Of a stretch of 64,000 bases of DNA, positions 12,023 through 24,400 are shown piece after piece (position 1 is the first letter of the stretch; every line of letters starts with the position of its first letter). The position numbers and the translations under genes were made by a program. The stretch lies in contig OU964918.1 in assembly GCA_918807975.1 (NCBI GenBank), positions 30,054,477 to 30,118,476 on the forward strand. The letters are read 5' to 3'. Under the pieces are notes generated by a model. That model had not been told where the DNA came from, did not search any database, and saw nothing but the letters and a program-made list of their open reading frames with translations. The DNA is from Aplidium turbinatum. Its lineage: Eukaryota; Chordata; Ascidiacea; Aplousobranchia; Polyclinidae.

Positions 12023-13295
12023 GAACGTATCCTAGTCATCAAAGTTCTCTTTTCTACACAATTTCAACGTTTAGCGACGTTAAAACGATAGGCCACACAT
12101 TTGGTTAGCCTTTTCATTCTGTTACTACAATGTAAAAATGAACTGTTAGGCTAACTGGGTTCTTGGAACAAATTTTTGCTGGTAGGGATAACTAGGCTAC
12201 GGTACCCGATAATTTCCTTTCAATCCAAGCTGTAGGCTACACATTTGTTGACCCAAACTTATCATTTTAACTATTCAAAGATACTAACTTATAAATATAA
12301 ACATGATTTTTTTTTTTGTAACATTTTCTTCTTTTTATTTTCCCTTCACATCTTAAATTTTTCTGAAGGTGTAGCGACCGTGCCAAATTTCTTTCAACTC
12401 AATAACTGAGTTCGGTCACAAGCATGTTTTAACGTTCGTGTTTTGTCGCTTCTACCTTAAAAACAACTGAACGGACATGACGAATTCAAGCACGTTTTAG
12501 TGTTCGCGTTTTGTCGCTTCTACCTTTGCTATGTTGACGTGTATAATATTGTTTTTGATATGATGGTCAGAAATAAAAACAACTAAACTGACAAGACGAA
12601 TTTTAATTTAATAGTTCAAACATTTTATTTTTATTCCCTTCTGCACGTTTAACGACGTTAAAACGATGTGAAAACAGTTAGGCTACGGTACCCGCTAATT
12701 CCCTTTCAAAAATAAAATTTCAAAAACTCGCCGAATAGGGCACTCGCCCAAAAAGGCTCTCGCCGAAAAGGGAACTTGCCGAATCGGATTAGCCGAATCG
12801 GACTCGCCAAAACGGGCCATTCCGGGTTTGTAGAAGGTGCTCAAAAGTTTGCATTTCAACTTTTTGCAAACTCAATATTTGCCATCATGTTAGACTTGCA
12901 AAATTTTATCAATTTAGTTGCCCCCTTGCTGTTATGATATGTATGGAGTAGGCTAGGCTACTTCAAGGATAATGTCTTTCACCCATGTTTTTCAACGTTT
13001 ACACAAGTGGCACCATTTAAACTAAGTCATACCTGTATGGTTGTGGTGACGATCTTGTACTACCGTACTCTATTCTAACAAGTGATGCCATAGCATGGAA
13101 AAAGTATCTTACTTAGGCTACAGCCAATATTACCCAAATTTTGTGACCTCTGAGAATGTTGAGACTCTGAGTGAACCTAAAACTATAATATATATAATAC
13201 ATGTATTACCATTTTATTTTATCAGCGAATCCAACTTGCAATTTTTTTTGTCTGCCTCAACGGCACCCTACTTCCACACAAGACAATACCCATAA

Positions 13296-13964
13296 CACTG
13301 GTCTAAAAAAAGGATTTTTTTTCTGCTGTTTGGACTTTGAAAACTGATTCAATGTAATTTTGGGATGCTAAATCCGAATCTGAACTCAGATTTTTACTAT
13401 CACATCAGATTTTTGAGATATGAAAGCAAAAAGACTTTATTTTTGCCCAAAGTGGAAGATTTGGCATTGCGTTTACCACCAGCATATGCATTGCCATAGT
13501 GAAAGGTTAGTGTTAAACAGGCCAAAATAGCTTAAATAAGGTTACTGGGCAAGCATTGCTCTAAGCCTGCTTAAATTTTTGTCATTTCATGGAAAACATT
13601 GACAGCTAAGGTCAATTATCTTTTAGCTTCACTTTTAGCTTGATGTTACTGCTGTATTTATAAAGTTGCTTCCAAAACAAATTAGTATCAAAATTGTAGT
13701 AACTTGTGAGTGCATTTCAGATATTTATGTACCCCATGGCCTGGATTTCTGGATGTAGCACAATGTGTATTGTGTATGACTGTATGTGTAATAAACGCAT
13801 CGTCAAACCGTCCACTTTTGGCAAAAGTAACAATTTGCTGAACGATCGTATCTCACAAACCTGATGTGATAAGATAAATCTGAGGTCATATTCGGATTCA
13901 GCACCCCAAAACTACTCTAAATCAGTCTTCAAAGTTTGTAAAGCAAAAATCGTGCAGACCAGTG
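13296..13964. mobile_element. Inverted-repeat element (MITE-like, about 670 bp)
   Basis: Left CACTGGTCT and right AGACCAGTG are inverted, and about 140 bp inward on each side are inverted at moderate identity (AAACTGATTCAATGTA versus the complement of CTAAATCAGTCTTC; ATCACATCAG both sides). No clear target duplication was found and no frame encodes a known transposase. It sits just upstream of the first recognised SOS exon, so the missing SOS 5' exon probably lies beyond the repeat cluster. Confidence 0.55.
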
Positions 13965-14437
13965 AATCTTAGTGAGTAAAACTAGATCGATGAAATAATC
14001 TGCCAACAACCATGACTGTGTTATTGTGGGCCACACTTCGTACAACTGCTCTTGCATTCATTTATAGCACATCCAGCCATGGCCTTTACATATGCGGCTA
14101 GCTATGTCACATTTTGTTGGCAATTTCTAAAAGACCTACTTTTGTAAAATGGTTTGAACGCCTGGATAATCTAATCAAAAAATAAAGAGCCTAAAATGTA
14201 GACACTAAATTCATGCTCACTGTTCAGCAAAGAAACGTTTCAAAAACTTTCAAAAAACTTTTGTTTTTAGTTACTTACAACACTGCTGAATTGAAACTCA
14301 TTTTTTTTTCAAGTGTTTGTTCAGGGAATTTTATTTGTAGTTTTTTGAAAAAGACTACCTTCGAATTCACAGCCTTAAAGCCATTTGAGTTTCGAAAATA
14401 TTTTGTTATCGCTTGGAATTTCTTTCAACATTTACAG

Positions 14438-17400
14438 ATTCAGAGAGAACGAGTTGTGGGCTTGACTTTATCTCATGATGCTGTGCAGTATTTGGACCGC
14501 TTGCTCATCCGTTTATTGGTGTCACTGCTTAACCCTATCCCGAAAAATCTTCAGGTATCTTAACCACATTTTATGTGAACTTTGCAATTTGCGTGCGTAT
14601 ATCACGATTTTCGAAACATTGGCTTTTTTAGATTTTTACTTAGAAAAGGTAGAGCAAGTCGTCATGCCTGCTTATCACCTACGATAGATGTTTGATGTAT
14701 ACAAATGCATTATGCAACCTTCGTTATCTGATAACAACGTTTGACAGTAGTTTTAGTTGAAAAAAATTTGTTGCTGTCTGCACTGCAGCATAAACTTCAT
14801 AGGCATGCTTCTTAGAAGTCAAAAAGGCTAAGATGATAACACTCTATCTGGGTGAGAAATATCACCTAAAGTTAGTCATTATAGTCAATTACTGACAGCG
14901 ATTTTTTTAAAGCCATAGAATTTTGCTGAATTAAATTGTGAAAAACACCTTTGTTATATTTTTTATGTATACTGATTAGAAAGGTTACTCGCTGAATTTT
15001 TTCATAATAATAAAAGTGTTTAGCTCTATTTCCTTTTATATCGGAAACGTGCATATTATTTATATCATACATTGCAGTAGCTGGTTTAATAGATCTCGTT
15101 CTTACAGGAAGCTCAAGATCAAATTACACGTAAATTTCCTGAACCCCTCTCATCAGGCGCACTTGATGATTCTAAAACAAAAGTTCGTGAAAAGGGAAGA
15201 AAGAAAGTTCACATTTCTGTGGACAAAGTGCATCATATTTTTAAGGTCATATTTTTCTAAAATAATTAATTTTGAGTTTATGTACTAGAAAAACTTGATA
15301 TACCGGTAATGGCAATTGTTTTTTTTTTTAATTTTAAGTGAAACTGCACAGTAATATCAAATATTCTCTCATCTACCATTTCTCTTTGAAGTTCTTTAGT
15401 AGTAAACTGATTGAGGAGATCTGCCTGACTATCTGAGCGGTTACTATGCTGCGACGATCCTTTGTCCATTACTAACTAAGTTGGTCTGTCTGCACTAGTG
15501 CACTGTCAAAGTACCAAAGGATCGGTCAACAGTCTCAATATTTTAATAGAAATCGATTTCATGAGAGGCCGTAGCCCTCACATCTTCAGTCTCCATCTTT
15601 AGCCCTCACATCTTCATCAGAGACTGAAGATGTGAGGGCTACGGCCTCTCATGAAATCTATTTCTATTGGTACTTAGACAGTGCAGACAGACCTACCATT
15701 TCTCTAGTGTATGTTGATTATAGTAATAAAAATGTATCTGAAGACTCTTAACCTCTGTTCTGGCTTCTCGGTGTTTAGAGAATTGCAGGACATATATTAT
15801 TTGTAAGATCCATGTAATTGTAAAAGGATTCAACCAAACGTATAAAATCAGTAAAAAGCAACCAGGTTTGGTAACTACAAATATTTTATAAGTAGAGCTT
15901 TCGCCGCCGTAAAGGCGGCTTCATCAGTACTCTTATTCAATTAGAATCAGTACTCTTATTCTATTTGAATAAGAGTACTGATAAAACCGCCTTTATGGCG
16001 GCGAAAGCTCTACTAATAAAATATTTGTAGTTACCAAACCTGGTTGCTTTTTCACTGAGTATATTGATTATGCCTGCAAAATTTCATTCCAACGAGAAAT
16101 AAATGATTAGATGTAAATTGAGTACCGGTAGTTGAAAACATAAAAAAAATAAATTTCGAAAAAAACAGCATTTGAAAAATACCCATTGAAACACAAGCTA
16201 CATTACTCATATTTATCACTGTAAGTTTTGACACGTACAAAACCATTGAATAGAGTCAAAGTTTTAACATATTCAGAATCCTGATGAAATTTACTGCTTT
16301 TAAGATACCACAATTTTTTTTGTAATAAAACAATTTCCATCGGGAGTGTCCCCTTAAAAATTCTCGCATTGTTTGATGAGGCTGTTGATAATTCCCAAGA
16401 AAACGGCTTACTGGTGTTTGAATTGGGCATTCGAGCTTGTAACATTCAGACCTCGTCAAAAGACTGACTCCTATAAAATATTTCTTATTTTTGTGTAAAC
16501 TTTTTCATAAACGTTTGCACAGTGACGGAAAATTGTTCTTATCAAGTTATCATGCTTATACAAATCGAAAGTTAAATTGACTCATTCTGTAGCACCTACT
16601 GTATATGAGCGCTTATTATCATTAAAACGATTTCAAGTACAAAAAAGCACGCATTATAATGTCATTGTTGTTAAGTAAGTTGTGGTAATCTGGAGTGGTG
16701 AAAAACTGAAACATTTGACTCTAGGAACTAAAACGGTGAAGAAGCTGAAGCTGTAATTCGATCTGATGGTTCTTCTTAGATAGGATTGTTCCATCTCAAA
16801 TGCCACAACTTCTGCTACAGTTTGACGTTGCTAGCACTTCGTTAACTAATAAACATCACTAACTATTGAACTTTCTTCCAAACAGGATTGTGCGCCAGGT
16901 AACCCTGACAAGCAAGTGTCACAATTCTTTGCCGCCGTGTTGGAATACATGCTCTCTGACGTTCTAAAATTAACTGCTAATTATGTTCAAAACATTTCAA
17001 GGAAGGAAATCAAAGAACAAGATGTTAAAATAGCTATGTTTGCTGATAAGGTGAATGTTGAATACTGAAAAGTTTGGGTGTTCATCAGGACAATTATCGT
17101 TTCTAGCACTAGTTGCAATGTTCATCTGATGAAATTGAAAGTAAAAGTAGCAACAAACAAGATGGTTTATTGCTTCACTGACGTTTCGCGCACCATAACA
17201 ATGCGCATCCTCAGAGCGAATAACATACTAAATAAAATTTTATTTTGTAAATCAACAACCGTGCCGAAAGGGAAGAACTACGTTATCTAATCTACTAATC
17301 AACTGAAAACAAATTTTGCAACATAAAACGCCTAACAACACAGAAACTCAACAACCAGCAACCTCAAGCTAAACGAAAGAACCACACTAAAGAACCACTC

Positions 17401-18497
17401 ACTGACTTCAACACCATTCATCATAGCACATGACTAGGGAACTGTGTTCCGAAAGCTTGCGCAACTTACTATTGCCACAGCAAACTCGCAGCATCAGGCT
17501 AAGACAGATCGTTTAAATCTACCTTGTGAAGTAAGCTACGATCATGCTGCTAAAAGCGAAACTCAATCAATTGCATAACTTCGCGTGGTTTGTCGCCTAA
17601 ATGTGATGATCGCTTACTTACTGGGTCATAAAGTTAAAAGTTCTACTTTTAAAGAACATTGAATAGGTGAAGCTTGCACGAAATGCCACTTACAGTAACA
17701 CCACTCTATGTTAGAGAGTGCTGGCTGAACGATCTTCAAAAATAGCAAATTATTACCATTACCATTTTTACCTTATTGTCTCAATAGTCAAGGTTTACAA
17801 ATGACAGATCTGTGTATGTTTATTTTTCTCCCTTCCGACGGCTTAGTGACGCTACATTTGTAAAGGCGTATACCGTATACCATGTATTACCTGATTAGTG
17901 ATTTTCGCATAGAAATGACAGAAAAATGATAACATAACCTCATTGTTGTTACTTCTACCTGGGCGAAGTGCAAAACTGAGCAAGGTGCGGCAAATTTTTC
18001 TCAGTTGTATTCGAAGCTCAAATTTTACACCACAGGGTGTTGACCGACGCCGAGGCATGGATACTTCTCAGTAGGCAGGCATGGATACTTCGGCAGGCAT
18101 GGATACTTCTCAGTAGATTCTTCTTCCCGTGCGTGGTTATTTTGCTGAGGATTGTCCAAGATAATGGTGGCGAGTTTCTACAAGTGTTTTACTGAAAAAT
18201 TGAGAAATAGACTCCATCGTACACAAACAGACCTTGTCATGACTTGCATTCCATTTTTGTCCCTTCATTAAAGGAGTTTGCATGCTCATGAAAAAAAAAC
18301 AATGTCTGCTTTGCACTGCTCTTATATTTGATACCTTTGTCTGATGCGAAGATACATTAATTTCTCGTTATCTAATTTATGTTAGTGTCGCTTATCATTG
18401 GTGTGTTTATTCTTTCAGGTTCTAGTCAATATTTTCCAAGGAGATGAAGCAGAGGAAGATGTTCCTTTGTTACCAATAGCCATCACTGATGACAACC
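14438..18497 (+). CDS. SOS1: SOS exons 2-5 (numbered from the missing first exon): histone-fold region
   Basis: Four exons (14438-14554, 15108-15245, 16886-17050, 18419-18497) encode the tandem histone-like fold at the SOS N-terminus, which packs on the DH-PH unit and binds acidic lipids. Visible matches to the family are [18 protein letters not shown] (helix of the first pseudo-histone), RKFPEPL (family KTFPHPI), [12 protein letters not shown] (family LPVDKIHPSLK), and [19 protein letters not shown] followed by [15 protein letters not shown]. The last exon ends in an acidic linker, [12 protein letters not shown]. The first three exons are phase 0, and the fourth ends in phase 1. The exon at 14438 has a plausible acceptor (tttacag), so it is not itself the translation start. 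Confidence 0.93.
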
Positions 18498-21400
18498 GTA
18501 AGCCTTCCAGCATTAGTATTTTACGATTAAAATCTTGTTCAGATCATTGCAACAGATTGTTCACTTCTATATTTCGTTTTAACAATATCTAGGTCCGCTG
18601 TTAGCTGAAAGTTAAAACTCAAATTTACTTTTATACTTGGACAAAAAGAAGTAATTTTGTCTTTGATTTTATTTAAACTTGAAACAATTTTTCTCTCTTT
18701 AAGATTTTGAAATGAAAGACGCGATTATTCAACTCACTTCACTACCAAGCAATTTTACGCGCTTTTACTGCGAGAGTGGCTCAAACTTTGTTCTGGTATT
18801 GGTCAAATTTTCTTAAATAGCTCCAAACGGTATCTCCATGAACGAAATTTGTTCAAGCTCGAAATGCTTTCTTCGTTTCCGTTACGTACTCTTGAACGTC
18901 ATACGTCACTCATCACGCAGGTGATGCTTCGTACTCTACGCTTGTTCGAAACCTGCTTGCAGAAGAGCAAAGATTCCTGAGGGATCTTCAGCTCATTATC
19001 AAATTCTTTAAAAAAGCTTTCACAGACCTTCCTACGTTATTCACCGAAGCGGTAAGTTTTTATTCTTTGCTTATATAATTTTTCATGTTTTCATTGCCGT
19101 GAGTAATAATCTTTAGCTTCAATCGTTTACCATTTGAAACAATCATTTTCAAAGATAGTGCGAATGCCCCAAGACTCGTGAGAAGGGGGTTTGACTGCGG
19201 CGTTACTTACAAAGGTTTGAAATGCGTTTTAAGAGAAAAATTGGTAAAACCTTAAATGTAGTAGTAGTAAGTCAGTTTTAATTCGGTGATGTCCCCGTTG
19301 CCGAGTGTGACCGAGTCCACCTCCACGTGCCGCAATCGCTTTGATACCCTGCCACCACATCGATCAGTCTAAAGCAGTGGTTCTTAACCTTTTTTCTATC
19401 AAGCCCCCCTTCAATAATGGCCATGTGCCTCGCGCCCCCTTAGATTTTAAATAAGTATTATACCAAAAAAATGCATTTTTGTCTGTTTATTGTACACATC
19501 AGCGAGATACTTGACACTGCTTCTTAGCGACTAGATTTTTAATATGAGGTTTAACTCCAGAGAGTGAACAACGTAAGTCTCCTAAATATGAAGTAAAAAT
19601 GGAGCAGCGTCGAAAAAATTAGATAAATCTGAATAGCGAGTTCAGCGCAAAATAGTTTTGTAAAGTTCTGGTCTAACTAATAAAGCAAGATTTACTGAAT
19701 ACAATAAAATAAGATAAAATACAAAATATGACGAACTGCATACGTCCTAGAACATTAAAGTAATTAAAAAAAATTGAAATTGTTGTAGAGCTCGTGCCCC
19801 CCTGGGGGGGCGCGCCCCCCTGGTTAAGAACCACTGGTCTAAAGCATTCTCTCTTGTCAAACCGACCTTTAATTTGCAGCTAAATTTGATCACTGTCTTT
19901 TTTTAGCATATAAACGTCATAATGCTTTCATGCTTTGGAATAAAACGCTGGAGACATGCTGATTTCGTAAATCTTTGTTTTCAAAATCATCTGCTTGTGC
20001 AATACGACGGATAGTTGCATGTATGAGTTGAATTAAAAATGATTTGCAACCAAACAATCAGTTTTATTCGTAGTATATCTTTTCTTGAGTTAACGTTTAA
20101 ACAATAAGGTCCATCATGGGTCCATTTGCATCGAGTCTCTTTGTACAGGGATTAACTAATAATTCCAGAACAAAGATTAATTGATATTGCAGCAGTATTA
20201 AAATGTATGCTGTAATTAAATGCGTATTTAATAATCGAAGCAAAGAACCAATCTCGCTTTTGGTTTTCCAGGACGTTGAACTTGTATTCAGCAATATAGA
20301 AGATTTAGCAGAAATGTCGACAAAGCTGATAGGCATGCTGGAAGAAGCTGCCGAAATGACAGATGAGTCGAACCCCGTGCCACTGGTTGGATATTGCTTT
20401 GAGGAACTCGCTGAGGTCAGATTTCTGGTGGAAATGGTTCCAAGATCTTTTAACTGTTTATCGACTTCACAACAACCCATTGACCAGACTACAAAATCCG
20501 TCAGTTTTACATTGATTCAACGTCAGCAGACGTTGACTCAATGTTAAATGACTACATTCACATGACTACATTCACTTCTTTTAATTTACGATGAAGTTTC
20601 CTGTTTTTCCTTGAAGTTTGTTTCAACCTAGTAATCTTTTGCATCACTTTTCTTTTCATCTTAACTTTCCCTTGTCCATGTCTCACAGATATCTCTCGTA
20701 CCTGTAATCATTTTTCTCTGTTGCCATTCACTTCACCGTTTGGTTAAATCGAAAGTTTGCATGTTCATTTCAGGAATGCAGCTTCGAGCAATATTCTGAT
20801 TACACATTGAGTTTCACCGATGAAAAATGGGGAGATCGGTTTCATGCGATTCTGCAGCAACCTTCGGTTAACTCTGCATTGAAGGTTTGTTCTAGCCAGC
20901 TTTCACAAGAGGTGTTTTACCAGAAGTTGGATCTACTTTTCATGCAATAGATCGACCATATTTTAACATTTTATGTTTATTTTTTAATTCATGTGTTTTA
21001 ACGTTTCTTTAACAGTTTACTACTTATCATTAGAGTAATTCAGTAAAACATGTTAGTTATTTGAACTTGTTCATATCCATCTAACGGAGTGGAAGGTCTG
21101 CGTAATGCGTATCTTGGATGATGAAACCAAAGACTGGCTGCTCGCTAGTAGCCTGCCAGTGTAATCTGGGAACATCGTGACTTTGTTGTTATAGAAGGAT
21201 AGGCCCTCGGCCCCATAGGCTCACACGACGACGACTTATGTCAATATGTCGTAGAGTAATTTGACCTCAAGTGTTTAATTTCAGAATGTGAAAGCAGAAG
21301 GTTTTCGTGACATGGTCACTTACGTGCTGCCGAATCTCCTCTTGGCTCCTATTTATCACTGCTTGCACTACTTTGACCAGATACATGTAAGTTTAGATTT

Positions 21401-24400
21401 GTATCATGTCAGACACTCTGCTATGTTCTTCGAAACTCGCTATAAACTTAACTTTTCACAGATATTGGAACGTTCCACTGCTGACAGCGAAGATCAAGAA
21501 AGTTTCAGTCAGACCATCAGTGCCATATCACCGATCAAGTTGACCATCGAATCAAAAGCTGCTGCTTTGCCTAAAAGCAGACCGAGGTAAAGTTTAACGA
21601 AAACAAATAAAGTTATATTTTTTTCGAAGTGTTAAAGAACGTCTCATTCTTCATGAATCTCAGCACTAAGCGTCACTATTTCACTTTTGTCCTGTCCGGG
21701 CTTAGGCCGCTGGCTGAAGACTTCGATGAAACGAACAGAAAGGCGTGAGAAGCAAATCTATGTGTTTACCTTCAATCATGTCGTAGGTAGATACGATTTT
21801 CAATACAGATTTATCAAAACCAGCGTAATAATTCAGAAATGCGTCCTTTCAGCATATTTTCTCCATTAGTCCTTGAAGATCCAGTGATCTAAACGACCCC
21901 CTGTCTTGACAAAACTGTGCTTGGAGGCTGTGTCTCCAGCCACCCACAACCTTAACTTGGTCTCAATTTTATTCATCACCTTTTTATAAAACTTATTGCA
22001 GTGAAGCGACTTTACGAATCTCCTGGAAGGGTGGAGTCCAGGTAGAGAAGATGAAAGAGATCGAGGAAAGCATTGAGGGATGGGTTGGGAAACCAATCAC
22101 ACAAACGTGCAACGAATTTATTTACGAGGTAGGCATCCTATCTATGAAAGATCGTTTAAATTAAAAGTATGTGACATGAAGGAGATCAACAGCTGCAGCT
22201 TTATATCTCAGTTATTTTGTTTGGTGAAATACCACTACCGTGCCGAAAAAAAAAAGTTAGTATAATTTTTTTGCCAAAAAACATGAAAAATCGACGTTTG
22301 TAACTACACAGTTTCTACCAAAAGCATTCTGTCGCAGAAACGCTGCTAGTTATGTCATAGCTATTGAATTTTTTCTTGATTATTTGTTTTTTGATGTATC
22401 TGCTTTCTTAGCAATGTAATCTGCCGTGATAGCGAACATTGCCGATTCCTGGTTTTCGCCATAATTTATTTTTGTGGTTAATCGACCGATATAGTTGTTC
22501 TGGGTATACCCATGATTCTTGCAGAGGTTTGTTGGTGTATGCCGATAATCTCAAAGCACACAATTCACTCCAAACTCTGCGACATATATGAGGCTAACAC
22601 TTTCGAAACGAATAAACTTGCGCTTGTTGACAATATTGTGACTTGGCGGCAGTTAGCCTATCTTCGATTTCGTGACAGGATGTGACAACTTGATAATTTA
22701 GAAAATATTGCAGTTGTTGGGTTATTCGATTTTTTGACAAGTTGCGTGTTGTAATTTTAAACTTCCATCCACTGTATTGTAATTTCGTTTTACCAAAACT
22801 ACCATATATAAGTTTTAACGAGTTGTGGAAGTATTCCCCGAGAAATTCTAGGTATTAACAACTACCAACAACACATAAGACTTTTTGGTCAGGTTTATTG
22901 ATGCTAATGTCTGGTGTATAAAATAGACTACCTTGCAGCGGTGAGGAAAACTTGAAAATCGCTGAAATATGAACACATTGAACAGTACACGTAACCGAGA
23001 ATAGTTTTGTATTTACATTTGTCTGCAAATGATTCCGTCAAGACTGTGCAGGTTTCACATATTCGTGCAGTATTTCGTGAATGCATCATGGCGTCCGCAT
23101 GGTGGCGACATTGGGTAATTTCGTTTACTAAACACTTTTATATCATTTTGTAATGCAGCCCTCTGCGATCTGCATGTTACTATAGGGATAGGCTATTCAG
23201 GCAGCAAAATCCGTCATTTTTACTTTGAATCAAAGTCTGCAGGCGTTGAATCAATGTAACAATGCCGAATTTTGCTGTCTGGGTACTAGGTGTTGCTGTA
23301 GAACAGGAGTCACCAAACTACGGCCCACGGGCCGGAACCGGCCTGCGAACTGATTTCATCCGGTCCGCCACGTGCTGCGGAAATAACAGCTGCATTACAA
23401 CTGTTAAGAAAAAAAGTTACCAAACTTTTTGTAAAGGACTGACCTGTTCTGTTTTTATCATTAGGCCACCACAAATGGGGACAGCCTAGTCTAAATTTGG
23501 AAACATGTATTGTTTTTTCAAGAGCACGATGCCCTGTAGTGTATCACAGCTGGGGAAAACTTTTCCAGCCACCTTTCGATTTTCATCACAACATTGCTAT
23601 TCCACCGCTGACTTTGTTAGTTATTGTGCTCAATTCAAGTCAATGGAGATTCTAAGTAGTTGTCTATCTTTTCGCAATTTGCATCTGACCCGCAGCTGTT
23701 AATCTCGCAGCAATCCGGCCCACAGAGAAAAAAGTTTGGTCACCCCTGCTGTAGGAGGATGTAACGTCAATTTTGCGTTCACCCAGGGTTGCCATATTGG
23801 CGTTTTTCCTGCCAAATTCCACAAATTTGGCGTTTTTTGAAAGCGTTTGGCAGGAGAAAATTACGTTTGGCAGTTTGGCATTTTTTTGGCAGTTTTTACT
23901 TTAGTGTTTTTTTGGCATCTTTTGGCGTTTTTTTGTAATTATTACCTGTACAACTCACCACTAAAGTTTTTCAAATACTTTTATCAATGAAAGTCCATCA
24001 AAAAAGTTTAATTTATGGTCTGGAAACTCTGAATTCCTAATTTAATCAAATGTAAGCTCCAGAGGCCACTGGCGGCTGGCCAGTCACCAACCAAAGTTGG
24101 AGTTGGACTGGACAGCTGGAGGGATGCGTTTTGACATTTATTTTTTTGCCAATGGACTAGTAAGTGTTAACAGGTTATGGTTAATGATGCGATGTCACAC
24201 CGTTTGAGTTGAAAGCATAGCGTAGGCCAGAGACCTTGTAGCAGGCGCGGATTTATGGGGGGGGCCCGGGCCCCCCCCGAAATTTTGTGAGGAATTGTTG
24301 AAATTGTATGTTTCCGCATCAAATGGTTTGATATGCTTCTATACAGCTGATGTTAGTCCCACGGCGGACTTAACTTATCTCGGGGGGGGGGGGGAATAGT

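Larger units (their letters stand above)
9535..12824 (-). mobile_element. Fold-back DNA transposon copy B, inverted relative to copy A
   Basis: Flanked by exact 9-bp duplications GGTTTGTAG (9526-9534 and 12825-12833). The left end begins GGGTCTGCTACTATTCGGCG and the right end finishes CGGGCCATTCCG, so it carries the same two distinct termini as copy A in reverse. Internal inverted arms share with copy A the GTTGAAATCGTGCAG, AAACGTGCTTG and GGATACGTTGAAAC segments. Its right arm is interrupted by a hAT relic (10460-12022), itself carrying a long-TIR element. The two copies have different target duplications and so inserted independently; 376 bp separate their flanking duplications. Confidence 0.85.

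Noticed and set aside
23320-23400. CpG island or promoter
   Set aside because: The GC-rich block is the terminal region of a hAT MITE with an 8-bp duplication.
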